Below, in pieces: positions 1 to 6,205 of a stretch of DNA of 26,024 nt. The notes under the pieces were generated by a model. It was not told where the DNA came from, made no database searches, and saw only the letters and a program-made list of their open reading frames with translations. This stretch comes from Clostridiales bacterium (GTDB lineage: Bacteria; Bacillota; Clostridia; Christensenellales; Aristaeellaceae). Position 1 is the stretch's first letter; every line of letters starts with the position of its first letter. A program made the position numbers and the translations under genes. The stretch lies in the NCBI GenBank assembly GCA_004556395.1, contig SFHK01000064.1, positions 1 to 26,024 of the forward strand. The letters are read 5' to 3'.

Positions 1-1
1 C

Positions 2-154
2 CATCTGGACGATGCGGCGCTCGCTGAAATACTGGACGTGAAGCAGTTCATCGGCTGCGCGCCGTCGCAGACGCGCGCGTTCGTCGAGGAAGCGGTTCGC
101 CCCGTCCTCGAAGCCTGCGGCACCGGCGACGGCACGGACGAGGTGCGCGTGTAA
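2..154 (+). CDS. purB: Adenylosuccinate lyase, C-terminal end (partial)
   Basis: Only the last 50 codons are present, ending in TAA at 152-154, and the 5' part lies outside the window. The visible protein has a tail of the form 'EILDVKQFIGCAPSQTRAF' followed by a VEEAVRPVLE helix. This resembles the C-terminus of the longer, human-type adenylosuccinate lyases, which end with a LLDP..FTGRA..QV..FL.E.V.P.L pattern. The enzyme releases fumarate from SAICAR and adenylosuccinate in purine synthesis and acts in the cytosol. The catalytic regions are not visible, so the call rests on the tail alone. A terminator follows, so the gene is not cotranscribed with the PadR operon. Another fumarase/aspartase superfamily lyase is possible. 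Confidence 0.6.
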   Translation, partial: HLDDAALAEILDVKQFIGCAPSQTRAFVEEAVRPVLEACGTGDGTDEVRV

Positions 155-170
155 GAAGTTCATAGTGGAA

Positions 171-209
171 GCGCGGCTTTCTCTCAGGAAGAGGGAAAGC
201 TGCGTTTTT
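171..209 (+). terminator. Rho-independent terminator after purB
   Basis: A GCGCGGCTTTCTCT arm pairs, with G-U wobbles, with AGGGAAAGCTGCG across a short loop and is followed by TTTTTC. It lies 17 bases after the purB stop and ahead of the next promoter. Confidence 0.75.
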
Positions 210-234
210 CATGGATATTTTTTCAGAAAGCCTG

Positions 235-263
235 TTGACGGAAGCAGTAGGAATGCGTATAAT
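235..263 (+). promoter_or_regulatory. Sigma-A promoter of the PadR operon
   Basis: TTGACG at 235-240, a 17-base spacer, and a perfect TATAAT at 258-263. The predicted start point is around 270, about 47 bases before the padR-type start codon, and coincides with a dyad operator. Confidence 0.85.
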
Positions 264-270
264 TAGCCTT

Positions 271-293
271 GCTGTTTAGTATTGCTAAATAGC
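271..293. promoter_or_regulatory. Dyad operator at the PadR operon start point
   Basis: GCTGTTTAG (271-279) and CTAAATAGC (285-293) form a 9-bp inverted repeat with one mismatch and a 5-base centre. It sits directly after the -10 box, over the expected transcription start, where a dimeric winged-helix repressor would block RNA polymerase. Autoregulation by the adjacent PadR-family protein is inferred from position and from how that family usually works. Confidence 0.6.
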
Positions 294-316
294 GAAACAA
301 AAGCGAGGTCGAGCGT

Positions 317-679
317 ATGGACAACCGATATGTGCAGCAGTTCAAAAAGGGCTCTCTCGAGATGATCCTGCTATCCCTGATCGGGCGCAGGGAAACCTAT
401 GGCTATGAGATCATCACAGAGCTGAATCGGAGCGCGTCCGTTCTGGGGTACGCGAAGGAGGGCACGATTTATCCGATTCTGTATCGCCTGCAGGAGGCGG
501 AGCTGATTCAATGCCGTCTCGCGCCGGCGGCCGCGAACGGCGGCTCCAAGAAGTATTATTCCCTCACGCCCAAGGGGAAGGAGGTTTTGCGGGAGCTGAT
601 TCGGTTCTGGGCGAGCTACGCGGACTGCGTGAACGGCTTTATCGCCGCCTATCGGCAAACGGAGGTGTCAGAGGAATGA
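317..679 (+). CDS. PadR family transcriptional regulator
   Basis: This 120-residue protein has the winged-helix PadR core. The segment KKGSLEMILLSLIGRRETYG opens the DNA-binding domain, GYEIITELN is the recognition region, and GTIYPILYRLQEAELI followed by KKYYSLTPKGKEVL is the wing, all within about residues 10-95. Length and order match short PadR proteins, which act as dimeric repressors often controlling membrane or stress functions. A GAGGT lies 7 bases before the ATG, which supports this start. The gene overlaps the next by ATGA and shares its promoter and operator with two downstream genes. The inducer cannot be told from the sequence. Confidence 0.92.
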   Translation: MDNRYVQQFKKGSLEMILLSLIGRRETYGYEIITELNRSASVLGYAKEGTIYPILYRLQEAELIQCRLAPAAANGGSKKYYSLTPKGKEVLRELIRFWASYADCVNGFIAAYRQTEVSEE

Positions 680-1140
680 AGGAGCAATACATCAGGCAGG
701 TCAAAAAGGAATTGCATGCGTCGCGCAAGCGCAAAAACGAGGTTGCGCGCGATTTGAATGAAATTTTTGCTTCCGCGGCGGAGCACGGGGAAACCGAGCG
801 GCAGGTGGTGGAAAGGCTGGGAACGCCGAAGGAATTTGCCGACAGCGCGGCGGAATCGTTTGGCGTGGAGAATTGCGCGCGGCGGAATCGGAAGGGGATT
901 CTTTCGTGCGTCGTTTCCTTTGCGGCGGCCGTAATCGCCTTTGCGATGTACGCGCTCGCAGGGCTGAATCAAACGCCGGACGGCGCAATCGGGCAGGCGG
1001 ACGCGATGACGGGCATTCAGGTGAAAGGCGCGTTCGGCGTTGACTTTTCGCAGGTTATTCTGGTGATTGGCATTCTTGCCGCGGCGTTTGCCGCCGTTCA
1101 GACGGTTCGGGCGCTTCGCGGAAGCAGGAGGAAAGCATGA
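676..1140 (+). CDS. HAAS/DUF1700-type membrane protein
   Basis: The protein is 154 residues long and starts at the ATG that overlaps the PadR stop (ATGA), 10 bases after a GGAGG. The N-terminal 65 residues are charged and helical (KEQYIRQVKKEL... VARDLNEIF... VVERLGTPKEFADS). This is the pattern of the HAAS domain, formerly DUF1700, that is commonly encoded directly after a PadR regulator. Two hydrophobic segments follow, at about residues 76-96 and 117-138, and the C-terminus is basic (RGSRRKA). Family knowledge suggests a membrane signalling or anti-repressor role tied to the neighbouring PadR, but the exact function is not established. Longer in-frame starts upstream lie inside padR and lack ribosome binding sites. 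Confidence 0.75.
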   Translation: MKEQYIRQVKKELHASRKRKNEVARDLNEIFASAAEHGETERQVVERLGTPKEFADSAAESFGVENCARRNRKGILSCVVSFAAAVIAFAMYALAGLNQTPDGAIGQADAMTGIQVKGAFGVDFSQVILVIGILAAAFAAVQTVRALRGSRRKA

Positions 1141-1553
1141 AGAAGTCGATTTTGGTCTTCATTCTTTTGCTCGCGCTTTTGACTGCGTGCTCGAACCGGA
1201 CGGAAACATCAGTCGATGCGCCGCCGCAAGCATATACGCAGCTCGACGAGGGCGTATGGCCTGTGAACGCGTACACGGACGGGCTTCCCGTTCCTCCCGG
1301 CACGGTCGCGTGGGCCATGATCGACGTGGAACGCAATCATTGCAGCGTCGGTATCGAGGATATTGCCGAGAGCGAGTTTGACGATTATCTGAATCGCCTG
1401 AAGCAGGCGGGATTTTCCGTGGTGGAGGATGTGTCGGAAAAAATCAAAGGGCAGGACTACGTTTCGGTCGGCGCGATTCTTTCAAATGGCGAGAAGGGCG
1501 TGAGCGTCAGCTACGTTCCCGGGAATCTGGCGATCTACATCACGAAGGGATAA
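1137..1553 (+). CDS. Small lipoprotein of unknown function
   Basis: This 138-residue protein has a lipoprotein signal: MKKSILVF, a hydrophobic stretch, and the lipobox LTAC with Cys at residue 18. It is therefore expected to be anchored to the outer face of the membrane. The mature part of about 120 residues alternates polar and hydrophobic residues and includes a DYLNRLKQAGFSVVEDV segment, reminiscent of small surface domains that sense or bind ligands. I do not recognise a family. AGGAGG lies 5 bases before the ATG, and the start overlaps the previous stop by ATGA, so it is translationally coupled to the HAAS-type gene and probably works with it. Confidence 0.8.
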   Translation: MKKSILVFILLLALLTACSNRTETSVDAPPQAYTQLDEGVWPVNAYTDGLPVPPGTVAWAMIDVERNHCSVGIEDIAESEFDDYLNRLKQAGFSVVEDVSEKIKGQDYVSVGAILSNGEKGVSVSYVPGNLAIYITKG

Positions 1554-1598
1554 GAAAGCCGCGGCTTTCTTCCATGACGGAGGAAAGCCGCGGCTTTG
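1554..1598. terminator. Bidirectional terminator between lipoprotein gene and codA
   Basis: Two copies of AAAGCCGCGGCTTT face each other as a 19-base stem (1555-1573 with 1579-1597, one G-U) around a 5-base loop. Each arm is itself a perfect palindrome, so a cruciform or double hairpin is also possible. It ends both convergent operons. Confidence 0.8.
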
Positions 1599-1612
1599 TC
1601 GTGGGGCGTTTG

Positions 1613-2848
1613 TCAGAACCGTACGCGGGCGGCGGCGGGCTCGGTTTCGGCGAGCGCGCGGCCGTTTTTGCAGGAAAGGCGCACGGCGGCGCTGCGGTTG
1701 AGCGCGTCGTAATAGTTTTTCGCGTCCAGCACGATGAAGCTGGCCGGGTTGCCCTCGCGGATCCCGTAGGAATCGCCGAGGTGGAGCGTTTTGGCGGCGT
1801 TGGTGGAGATGAATTTGCAGGAGTTCATGATGTCGCCGTAGCCCATCATCTGGCACACGTGCAGACCCATGAAAACCACGTCGCGCAGCGAACCGGTGCC
1901 CATCGGGTACCACGGGTCGAAGATGTCGTCGTGGCCGAAGGATACGTTGATTCCAGCCTCGGTCAGCTCCCTGACACGGGTAACGCCGCGGCGCTTGGGG
2001 TAGGTGTCCACGCGCCCCTGCAGGTGGGTATTCACCAGCGGATTGGACACGAAGTTGATTCGGCTCAGCTTCAGAAGCCGCATCAGGCGCTGCACGTAGG
2101 CGTTGTTGTAGGAGTGCATGGCGGTGGTGTGGCTGGCGGTCACGCGGTCGGCAAGGCCGGTTTCGTAGGCGCGCGCGGCCAGCGTTTCCAGGCCGCGCGA
2201 GGCCTCGTCGTCGATCTCGTCGCAGTGCACGTCCACCAGCTTGTCGTACTTTTCGGCCAGCGAGACGGCGAAATTCAGCGAGGACACGCTGTATTCCCGC
2301 GTGAACTCGAAGTGCGGAATCGCGCCCACGCAGTCCGCGCCCATGCGCACCGCGTCCTCCATCAGCCGGCGGCCGTTCGGATAGCTCTCAATGCCCTCCT
2401 GCGGGAAGGCGACGATCTGCAGCGTCACAACGTCCTTCAGCTCGTCGCGCAGCTCGAGCAGCGCCTCCATGGCCGTGAGCTTCGGGTCGGTCACGTCCAC
2501 GTGCGTGCGGATGTACTGAACGCCGCTTGCCGCGTACAGGCGCACCGCGCGGTTCACGCGCTCGCGCACATCCGCCTTCGTCAGCTTTTCCTTTCGCTTC
2601 GCCCAGCATTCGATGCCCTCAAACAGCGTTCCGGACTCGTTCCACACCGGGTCGCCCGCGGTCAGGCAGGTGTCCAGATGCACATGGCTCTCGATCAGCG
2701 GCGGCAGCGCCAGACAGCCGCCGAAGTCCCGAACGTCCTCGCCGGGTTTCGCCGCGAGATTTGCGCCGATTTCGGCAAATTTGCCGTTTTCCACTCGAAT
2801 GTCGCGCAGCTCCGCCGCGTTTTCGATATACAGATTCCGATACAGCAT
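1613..2848 (-). CDS. codA: Cytosine deaminase
   Basis: This 411-residue amidohydrolase is close to the length of the E. coli enzyme. All the metal and catalytic positions are visible: H55 and H57 in ESHVHLD, H208 and E211 in LVDVHCDEIDD, H240 in ASHTTAMHSY, and D307 in SFGHDDIFDPWYP, the hallmark of CodA rather than other amidohydrolases. It hydrolyses cytosine to uracil and ammonia in the cytosol, feeding pyrimidine salvage. The ATG at 2848 is preceded by GGGAGGG, and longer readings run into codB. It lies 17 bases after codB, confirming a codBA operon under the upstream attenuator. Related isoguanine or creatinine deaminases are less likely given the FDPWYP motif and the neighbour. Confidence 0.95.
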   Translation of the reverse strand: MLYRNLYIENAAELRDIRVENGKFAEIGANLAAKPGEDVRDFGGCLALPPLIESHVHLDTCLTAGDPVWNESGTLFEGIECWAKRKEKLTKADVRERVNRAVRLYAASGVQYIRTHVDVTDPKLTAMEALLELRDELKDVVTLQIVAFPQEGIESYPNGRRLMEDAVRMGADCVGAIPHFEFTREYSVSSLNFAVSLAEKYDKLVDVHCDEIDDEASRGLETLAARAYETGLADRVTASHTTAMHSYNNAYVQRLMRLLKLSRINFVSNPLVNTHLQGRVDTYPKRRGVTRVRELTEAGINVSFGHDDIFDPWYPMGTGSLRDVVFMGLHVCQMMGYGDIMNSCKFISTNAAKTLHLGDSYGIREGNPASFIVLDAKNYYDALNRSAAVRLSCKNGRALAETEPAAARVRF

Positions 2849-2865
2849 TTCGCGTTCCCTCCCGC

Positions 2866-4131
2866 TTATTTTCTGCGAAGAAGCCGTCCCGCCAGATAGC
2901 AGGCGGCGGCCACGACCATGTTGTTGATGGCGGCAATGCCGAAGGTGAAGCCCGGAACGAGGTTTCCGCCGGTAAGGTTGCCGACCACCGCGCCGGCGAC
3001 TACGCCCACGATCGCCGCCCAGTTCGCAGGACGCCCCGCGGGCTCGTCGCCCTCGTAGGCCCTGCGGTTCGCGAAGAAGTCCGCGATCAGGATCACGCCG
3101 ACCGCCGGGAGCGTCGCGTTCAGCAGGGTGAGCCAGTTGCAGAAGTTGTCGTACAGCCACATCGCGGCCACCGTGCCGATCACGCCCGCAAGGATCACCA
3201 GCGGCTTTTTCCTTTTGCCCGTGATGTTGGCAAGCCCCAGCGCGCCTGTGTAGAGCGCGTTGTCGTTGGTCGTCCAGATGTTCGCGCCCAGCACGAGGAA
3301 GGCGAACACGCCCAGATTCAGCTCGATCATGACCCAGAAGATGTCGTTGCTGCCCACGAACGCGCCCGCCACGCCGCCGAAGCAGAACATCAGCGTGTTG
3401 CCGATGAAGAAGGCGATGACCGTCGTCCAGATGGCGGCTTTATTGCCGCGGGCGAAGCGGGTGAAGTCCGGCGTGGCCGTGCCGCCGCTGACGAAGGAGC
3501 CGATGACCAGCCCCACGCCGGAGTAGAGCGTCAGCCCGCCGGTGGATTTGGCAAAAATCGCCGTCAGGCCGCCGCCCTGCGCCGTGGCGGTCACCATGGC
3601 GTAGGTGCCCAGAATGGCGATCAGCGGCACCGACACGTAGGAGACGATTTCCAGCCCCTTGATGCCGAAGTAGGCCGAGGTGGTCATGCATACGCCCACC
3701 GCGAGCACCAGCAGATAGGGCAGCACCCTGGATTCCGGCGCGAGCACCTGCGCGGCGGGAATGGCGAACATGGCCGCGCCCACGCCGAACCAGCCGATCT
3801 GCGTCAGCGCGATCATGGCCGAGGGCAGGCGGGAGCCCTTCGCGCCAAAGGCGCGGCGAGCCAGAAGGTCGAAGGAAAGGCCGGTTTTCGCGCCGATGTA
3901 GCCGAGCGCGCCGGTGTACGCCGCCAGAATCGCGCCGCCCAGCAGGATGACCGCGACGAAGCCCCGAAGATTCAGTCCGTTCGCCAGATCCACGCCCGTC
4001 CACATGCTGGCCGAGAAGAACGTGAAGCCCAGCATGATGAAGAACATGGGCCAGAAGCCCTTGCGCGCCCCCGCGGGCACGCGCTCGTTTGAGTAGTCTG
4101 CGTCCACCGGTTTCTGTACCTGATTCGCCAT
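2866..4131 (-). CDS. codB: Cytosine permease
   Basis: This 421-residue polytopic membrane protein of the NCS1 purine-cytosine permease family has about twelve hydrophobic segments. It is near the 419 residues of E. coli CodB. Characteristic stretches are the N-terminal NERVPAGARKGFWPMF, then GYIGAKTGLSFDLLARRAFG, GSFVSGGTATPDFTRFARG and GANIWTTNDNALYTGALG. It imports cytosine, probably with a cation, for the deaminase encoded directly downstream. The start at 4131 follows AAAGGAAG; an in-frame extension upstream would run into the leader hairpins. Expression is likely set by the PyrR-type attenuator 60-150 bases upstream. Confidence 0.93.
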   Translation of the reverse strand: MANQVQKPVDADYSNERVPAGARKGFWPMFFIMLGFTFFSASMWTGVDLANGLNLRGFVAVILLGGAILAAYTGALGYIGAKTGLSFDLLARRAFGAKGSRLPSAMIALTQIGWFGVGAAMFAIPAAQVLAPESRVLPYLLVLAVGVCMTTSAYFGIKGLEIVSYVSVPLIAILGTYAMVTATAQGGGLTAIFAKSTGGLTLYSGVGLVIGSFVSGGTATPDFTRFARGNKAAIWTTVIAFFIGNTLMFCFGGVAGAFVGSNDIFWVMIELNLGVFAFLVLGANIWTTNDNALYTGALGLANITGKRKKPLVILAGVIGTVAAMWLYDNFCNWLTLLNATLPAVGVILIADFFANRRAYEGDEPAGRPANWAAIVGVVAGAVVGNLTGGNLVPGFTFGIAAINNMVVAAACYLAGRLLRRK

Positions 4132-4189
4132 GGGATCGACTTCCTTTCTCCGCAGTGCGGATACGAATTTCTTCAGAAGTCTCGCAGAC

Positions 4190-4225
4190 AAAAAAACGGC
4201 CCGCAGTCCATGACGGATGCAGGCC
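4190..4225 (-). terminator. Leader terminator (attenuator) of codBA
   Basis: Read on the minus strand, GGCCTGCATCC pairs with GGACTGCGGGCC around a short loop, followed after one G by seven T residues. It lies between the codBA promoter and the codB ribosome binding site, so it can only act as a conditional terminator. The GATGC in the 3' side of the upstream PyrR hairpin is complementary to GCATC in this terminator arm, which gives a plausible antiterminator. Confidence 0.85.
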
Positions 4226-4249
4226 GGCGTATACAAAATACGACTCCGC

Positions 4250-4282
4250 GTCTTATCGGCATCTCTGTACCGTCTTAAAGAC
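4250..4282 (-). ncRNA. PyrR-binding RNA element in the codBA leader
   Basis: On the minus strand the transcript folds as a lower stem GUCUU/AAGAC, an internal bulge, an upper stem CGGUA/UGCCG and a loop containing CAGAGA. The known PyrR recognition sequence is ARUCCNGNGAGGYU. Here the site reads GGUACAGAGAUGCC, in which the expected C-G closing pair is replaced by A-U, a compensatory change. PyrR with UMP or UTP binds and stabilises this hairpin, which favours the downstream terminator. The site lies about 8-40 bases after the predicted start point. The pyrR gene is not in the window. Confidence 0.8.
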
Positions 4283-4296
4283 CCTGAATTGCAGGC

Positions 4297-4325
4297 ATTC
4301 TACCGGAACCCTGACCAAATGTCAA
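4297..4325 (-). promoter_or_regulatory. Sigma-A promoter of codBA
   Basis: On the minus strand TTGACA (4325-4320) and TAGAAT (4302-4297) are separated by 17 bases. Transcription should begin around 4290 and run through the PyrR element and attenuator. A MITE-like element ends 11 bases upstream of the -35 box. Confidence 0.88.
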
Positions 4326-4336
4326 CGAAGAAAGCG

Positions 4337-4399
4337 TTAAGGCGCCACCGCACAATTCGGCGGCGCGTCAGGCGATGTCTTTTCCGCCATCTGCGGCAT
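4337..4399 (-). CDS. Possible 20-residue mini-ORF in MITE copy 1
   Basis: On the minus strand GGAGGTAAATCGAGGA is followed by an ATG opening a 20-codon frame (MPQMAEKTSPD then APPNCAVAP), which stops at TAA formed by the element's own end. The same frame exists in copy 2. The two copies differ in three codons, two of them synonymous. The GGAGG lies in the loop of the conserved hairpin. No known family is recognised, and expression is unproven. Confidence 0.3.
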   Translation of the reverse strand: MPQMAEKTSPDAPPNCAVAP

Positions 4400-4443
4400 G
4401 CAAATTCCTCGATTTACCTCCAGTAAACCTTCGAAATTTGCAT
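4337..4443. mobile_element. MITE-like element, copy 1 (right end missing)
   Basis: About 107 bases closely match copy 2 at 17419-17543. It starts with the terminal TTAAGGC, continues with CCGCACAATTCGGCGGCGCG, and contains the hairpin ATGCAAATT ... TTTAC CTCCA GTAAA ... AATTTGCAT. The expected right end, GCGGCGTTGCCTTAA, is absent, so this copy is truncated. It fills most of the gap between the GH13 gene stop and the codBA promoter. Confidence 0.8.
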
Positions 4444-4474
4444 CCTCCGTTTCTCGAAGGAAGCCGCGGCCTGT

Positions 4475-6205
4475 TCAGATTGTTCGAGTGATGGTGAAGG
4501 ATTCGGATGCGCCGTCGAGGGTGCGGGTGATTTGGAGGGCGTCGGGGGTGAGGGCGCGCAGGGTGGTATCGCCGCGGCGGAGGATGGGGGACGCGTTACG
4601 GCGGCGGATGAGAGATTGGATACGCGTCTGGAGGGCGCGATCCTCGCGGCCCCACGGGTAGGGCAGGCGGCAGAAGGGGTCGCCCATGCCGGTCAGGCCG
4701 GCTTCGTCGCCATAGTACAGGCAGGGCATGCCGGGCAGCAGGGTGATCAGCTCGAACGCGCGGACGAAGCGCTCGCTGCCGAGGGCGTACTGTTCGGGCG
4801 TGAGTGGCGTAAAGGCGCGCTGCTCGCGCGGGGGCTCGAGGTTTTGGGATCCCGCCAGCACGTTGATCACGCGCGGCTTATCGTGGCTGCCGAGCAGGTT
4901 CATCATGGAATAGAGCATGGGCTTCGGAAGCGTTGACAGCTGATGGTTCACGGCGTTCGCCAGATGGTACGCGTCCTGCTTTCCAAGGAAGAACGCGAGC
5001 ACCGTGTCGCGCAGGGGGTAGTTCATGGCGCTGTCCAGCGTGTCGCCCAGCGCGTAGCTGCGCGGGCGGCCGTAGCTCACCTTGTTGGTGGGATCCTCCC
5101 ACACCTCGCCGATCACGCAGTTCTGCGCGCCCTCGGCCTTCGCGCGAAGGCGCAGCGCGTGGATGAACTCCATCGGCAGCTCGTCGGCTACGTCCAGCCG
5201 CCAGCCGGACGCGCCGCTTCTCAGGTAGTGCGCGATGACGCTGTCGTCGCCGTTCACGATGAAATTCAGAAACGACGGCTCGGTTTCGTTCACGTTCGGC
5301 AGCGTGTCGATGCCCCACCAGCTGTCGTATTTGCCGGTTCTGGGGTCGATACGGTACCATTTCGCATACGGCGAATCGGGCGACTGATACGCGCCGATGG
5401 ACGGATAGGTTCCGTAGCGGTTGAAATAGCGGCTGTCCGCGCCGGTATGGGAAAACACGCCGTCCAGCACCACGTGGATGCCTGCGTCGGCGGCTTCGCG
5501 CGTCAGGCGCTCGAAATCCGCTTCCGTGCCGAACGACGGATCGATCTCAAGGTAGTCGCCCACGTCGTATTTGTGGTTGCTGCGGGCGCGGAAGACCGGG
5601 TTGAGGTAAATCGCGCCGATTCCCAGATCCTTCAGATAGGAAAGCTTTTCGCGCACGCCCTCCAGATTGCCGCCGAAGAAATCGATGGCTTCCGCGTCGC
5701 CGTCCGCAGCGGCGGGGCGCAGGTCGGGCAGCTCATTCCAGCTTTTGTGCAGGTACGCGCCGCGGCCGGCCGGCGGATTGGCCTTGCCGCCGATGAAGAA
5801 GCGGTCGACCATGATCTGCATCATCACGCTGTCGCGCATCCATTCGGGCGCTTCGAACGCGGGGTCGTACACGGTGATCTGGAACGACGGCGGCTCGTGG
5901 TCGTAGCAGGCGCATACATCGTCCTCCGGCTTGCCGGCATAGACGCGCCCATCCGGCGTGTCAACGACGAAATAGTACCACAGAAGCCCCTTTTCGCGGC
6001 CGACCGGCACGTCGGCCTCGTAGGCGCTGTCGGACAGGGCGCGCATCGGCGCCCATTCCTCGCCGCCGCCGCGCCACAGGCGCACGAACGCGCGCTCCGA
6101 CTCGCCCGCCACGCGCAGGCGCAGACGAACGGCGCTTCCCGCGGGCACGGCGCCCAGCGGGAAGCGGTCGAGATTCAGATACGGGTCATGCCACAGATAG
6201 ATCAT
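4475..6205 (-). CDS. GH13 alpha-amylase family enzyme (neopullulanase / cyclomaltodextrinase-like)
   Basis: The protein is 576 residues, the usual size for neopullulanase-type enzymes. An N-terminal beta domain (about residues 1-105) precedes the TIM barrel. The conserved regions are visible: LDGVFSHTG (region I, about 248), GWRLDVADEL with nucleophile D338, VIGEVWED with acid E367, and NLLGSHDKPR with D442, followed by MPCLYYGDEAG. There is no signal peptide, so it is cytosolic and probably acts on maltodextrins or glycogen branches left by phosphorylase. The ATG overlaps the glgP stop by ATGA. Region I has Ser where most relatives have Asn (VFNH). Precise substrate, alpha-1,4 versus alpha-1,6, cannot be decided here. 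Confidence 0.9.
   Translation of the reverse strand: MIYLWHDPYLNLDRFPLGAVPAGSAVRLRLRVAGESERAFVRLWRGGGEEWAPMRALSDSAYEADVPVGREKGLLWYYFVVDTPDGRVYAGKPEDDVCACYDHEPPSFQITVYDPAFEAPEWMRDSVMMQIMVDRFFIGGKANPPAGRGAYLHKSWNELPDLRPAAADGDAEAIDFFGGNLEGVREKLSYLKDLGIGAIYLNPVFRARSNHKYDVGDYLEIDPSFGTEADFERLTREAADAGIHVVLDGVFSHTGADSRYFNRYGTYPSIGAYQSPDSPYAKWYRIDPRTGKYDSWWGIDTLPNVNETEPSFLNFIVNGDDSVIAHYLRSGASGWRLDVADELPMEFIHALRLRAKAEGAQNCVIGEVWEDPTNKVSYGRPRSYALGDTLDSAMNYPLRDTVLAFFLGKQDAYHLANAVNHQLSTLPKPMLYSMMNLLGSHDKPRVINVLAGSQNLEPPREQRAFTPLTPEQYALGSERFVRAFELITLLPGMPCLYYGDEAGLTGMGDPFCRLPYPWGREDRALQTRIQSLIRRRNASPILRRGDTTLRALTPDALQITRTLDGASESFTITRTI

Noticed and set aside
1574..2899. 441-residue plus-strand frame opposite codA
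   Set aside because: It is the antisense of a clear cytosine deaminase, has no ribosome binding site and reads as His/Val/Arg-rich nonsense.
4132..4290. Purine or other metabolite riboswitch in the codBA leader
   Set aside because: The conserved cores of purine, TPP, SAM and guanidine aptamers are not seen, whereas the PyrR hairpin explains the structure.
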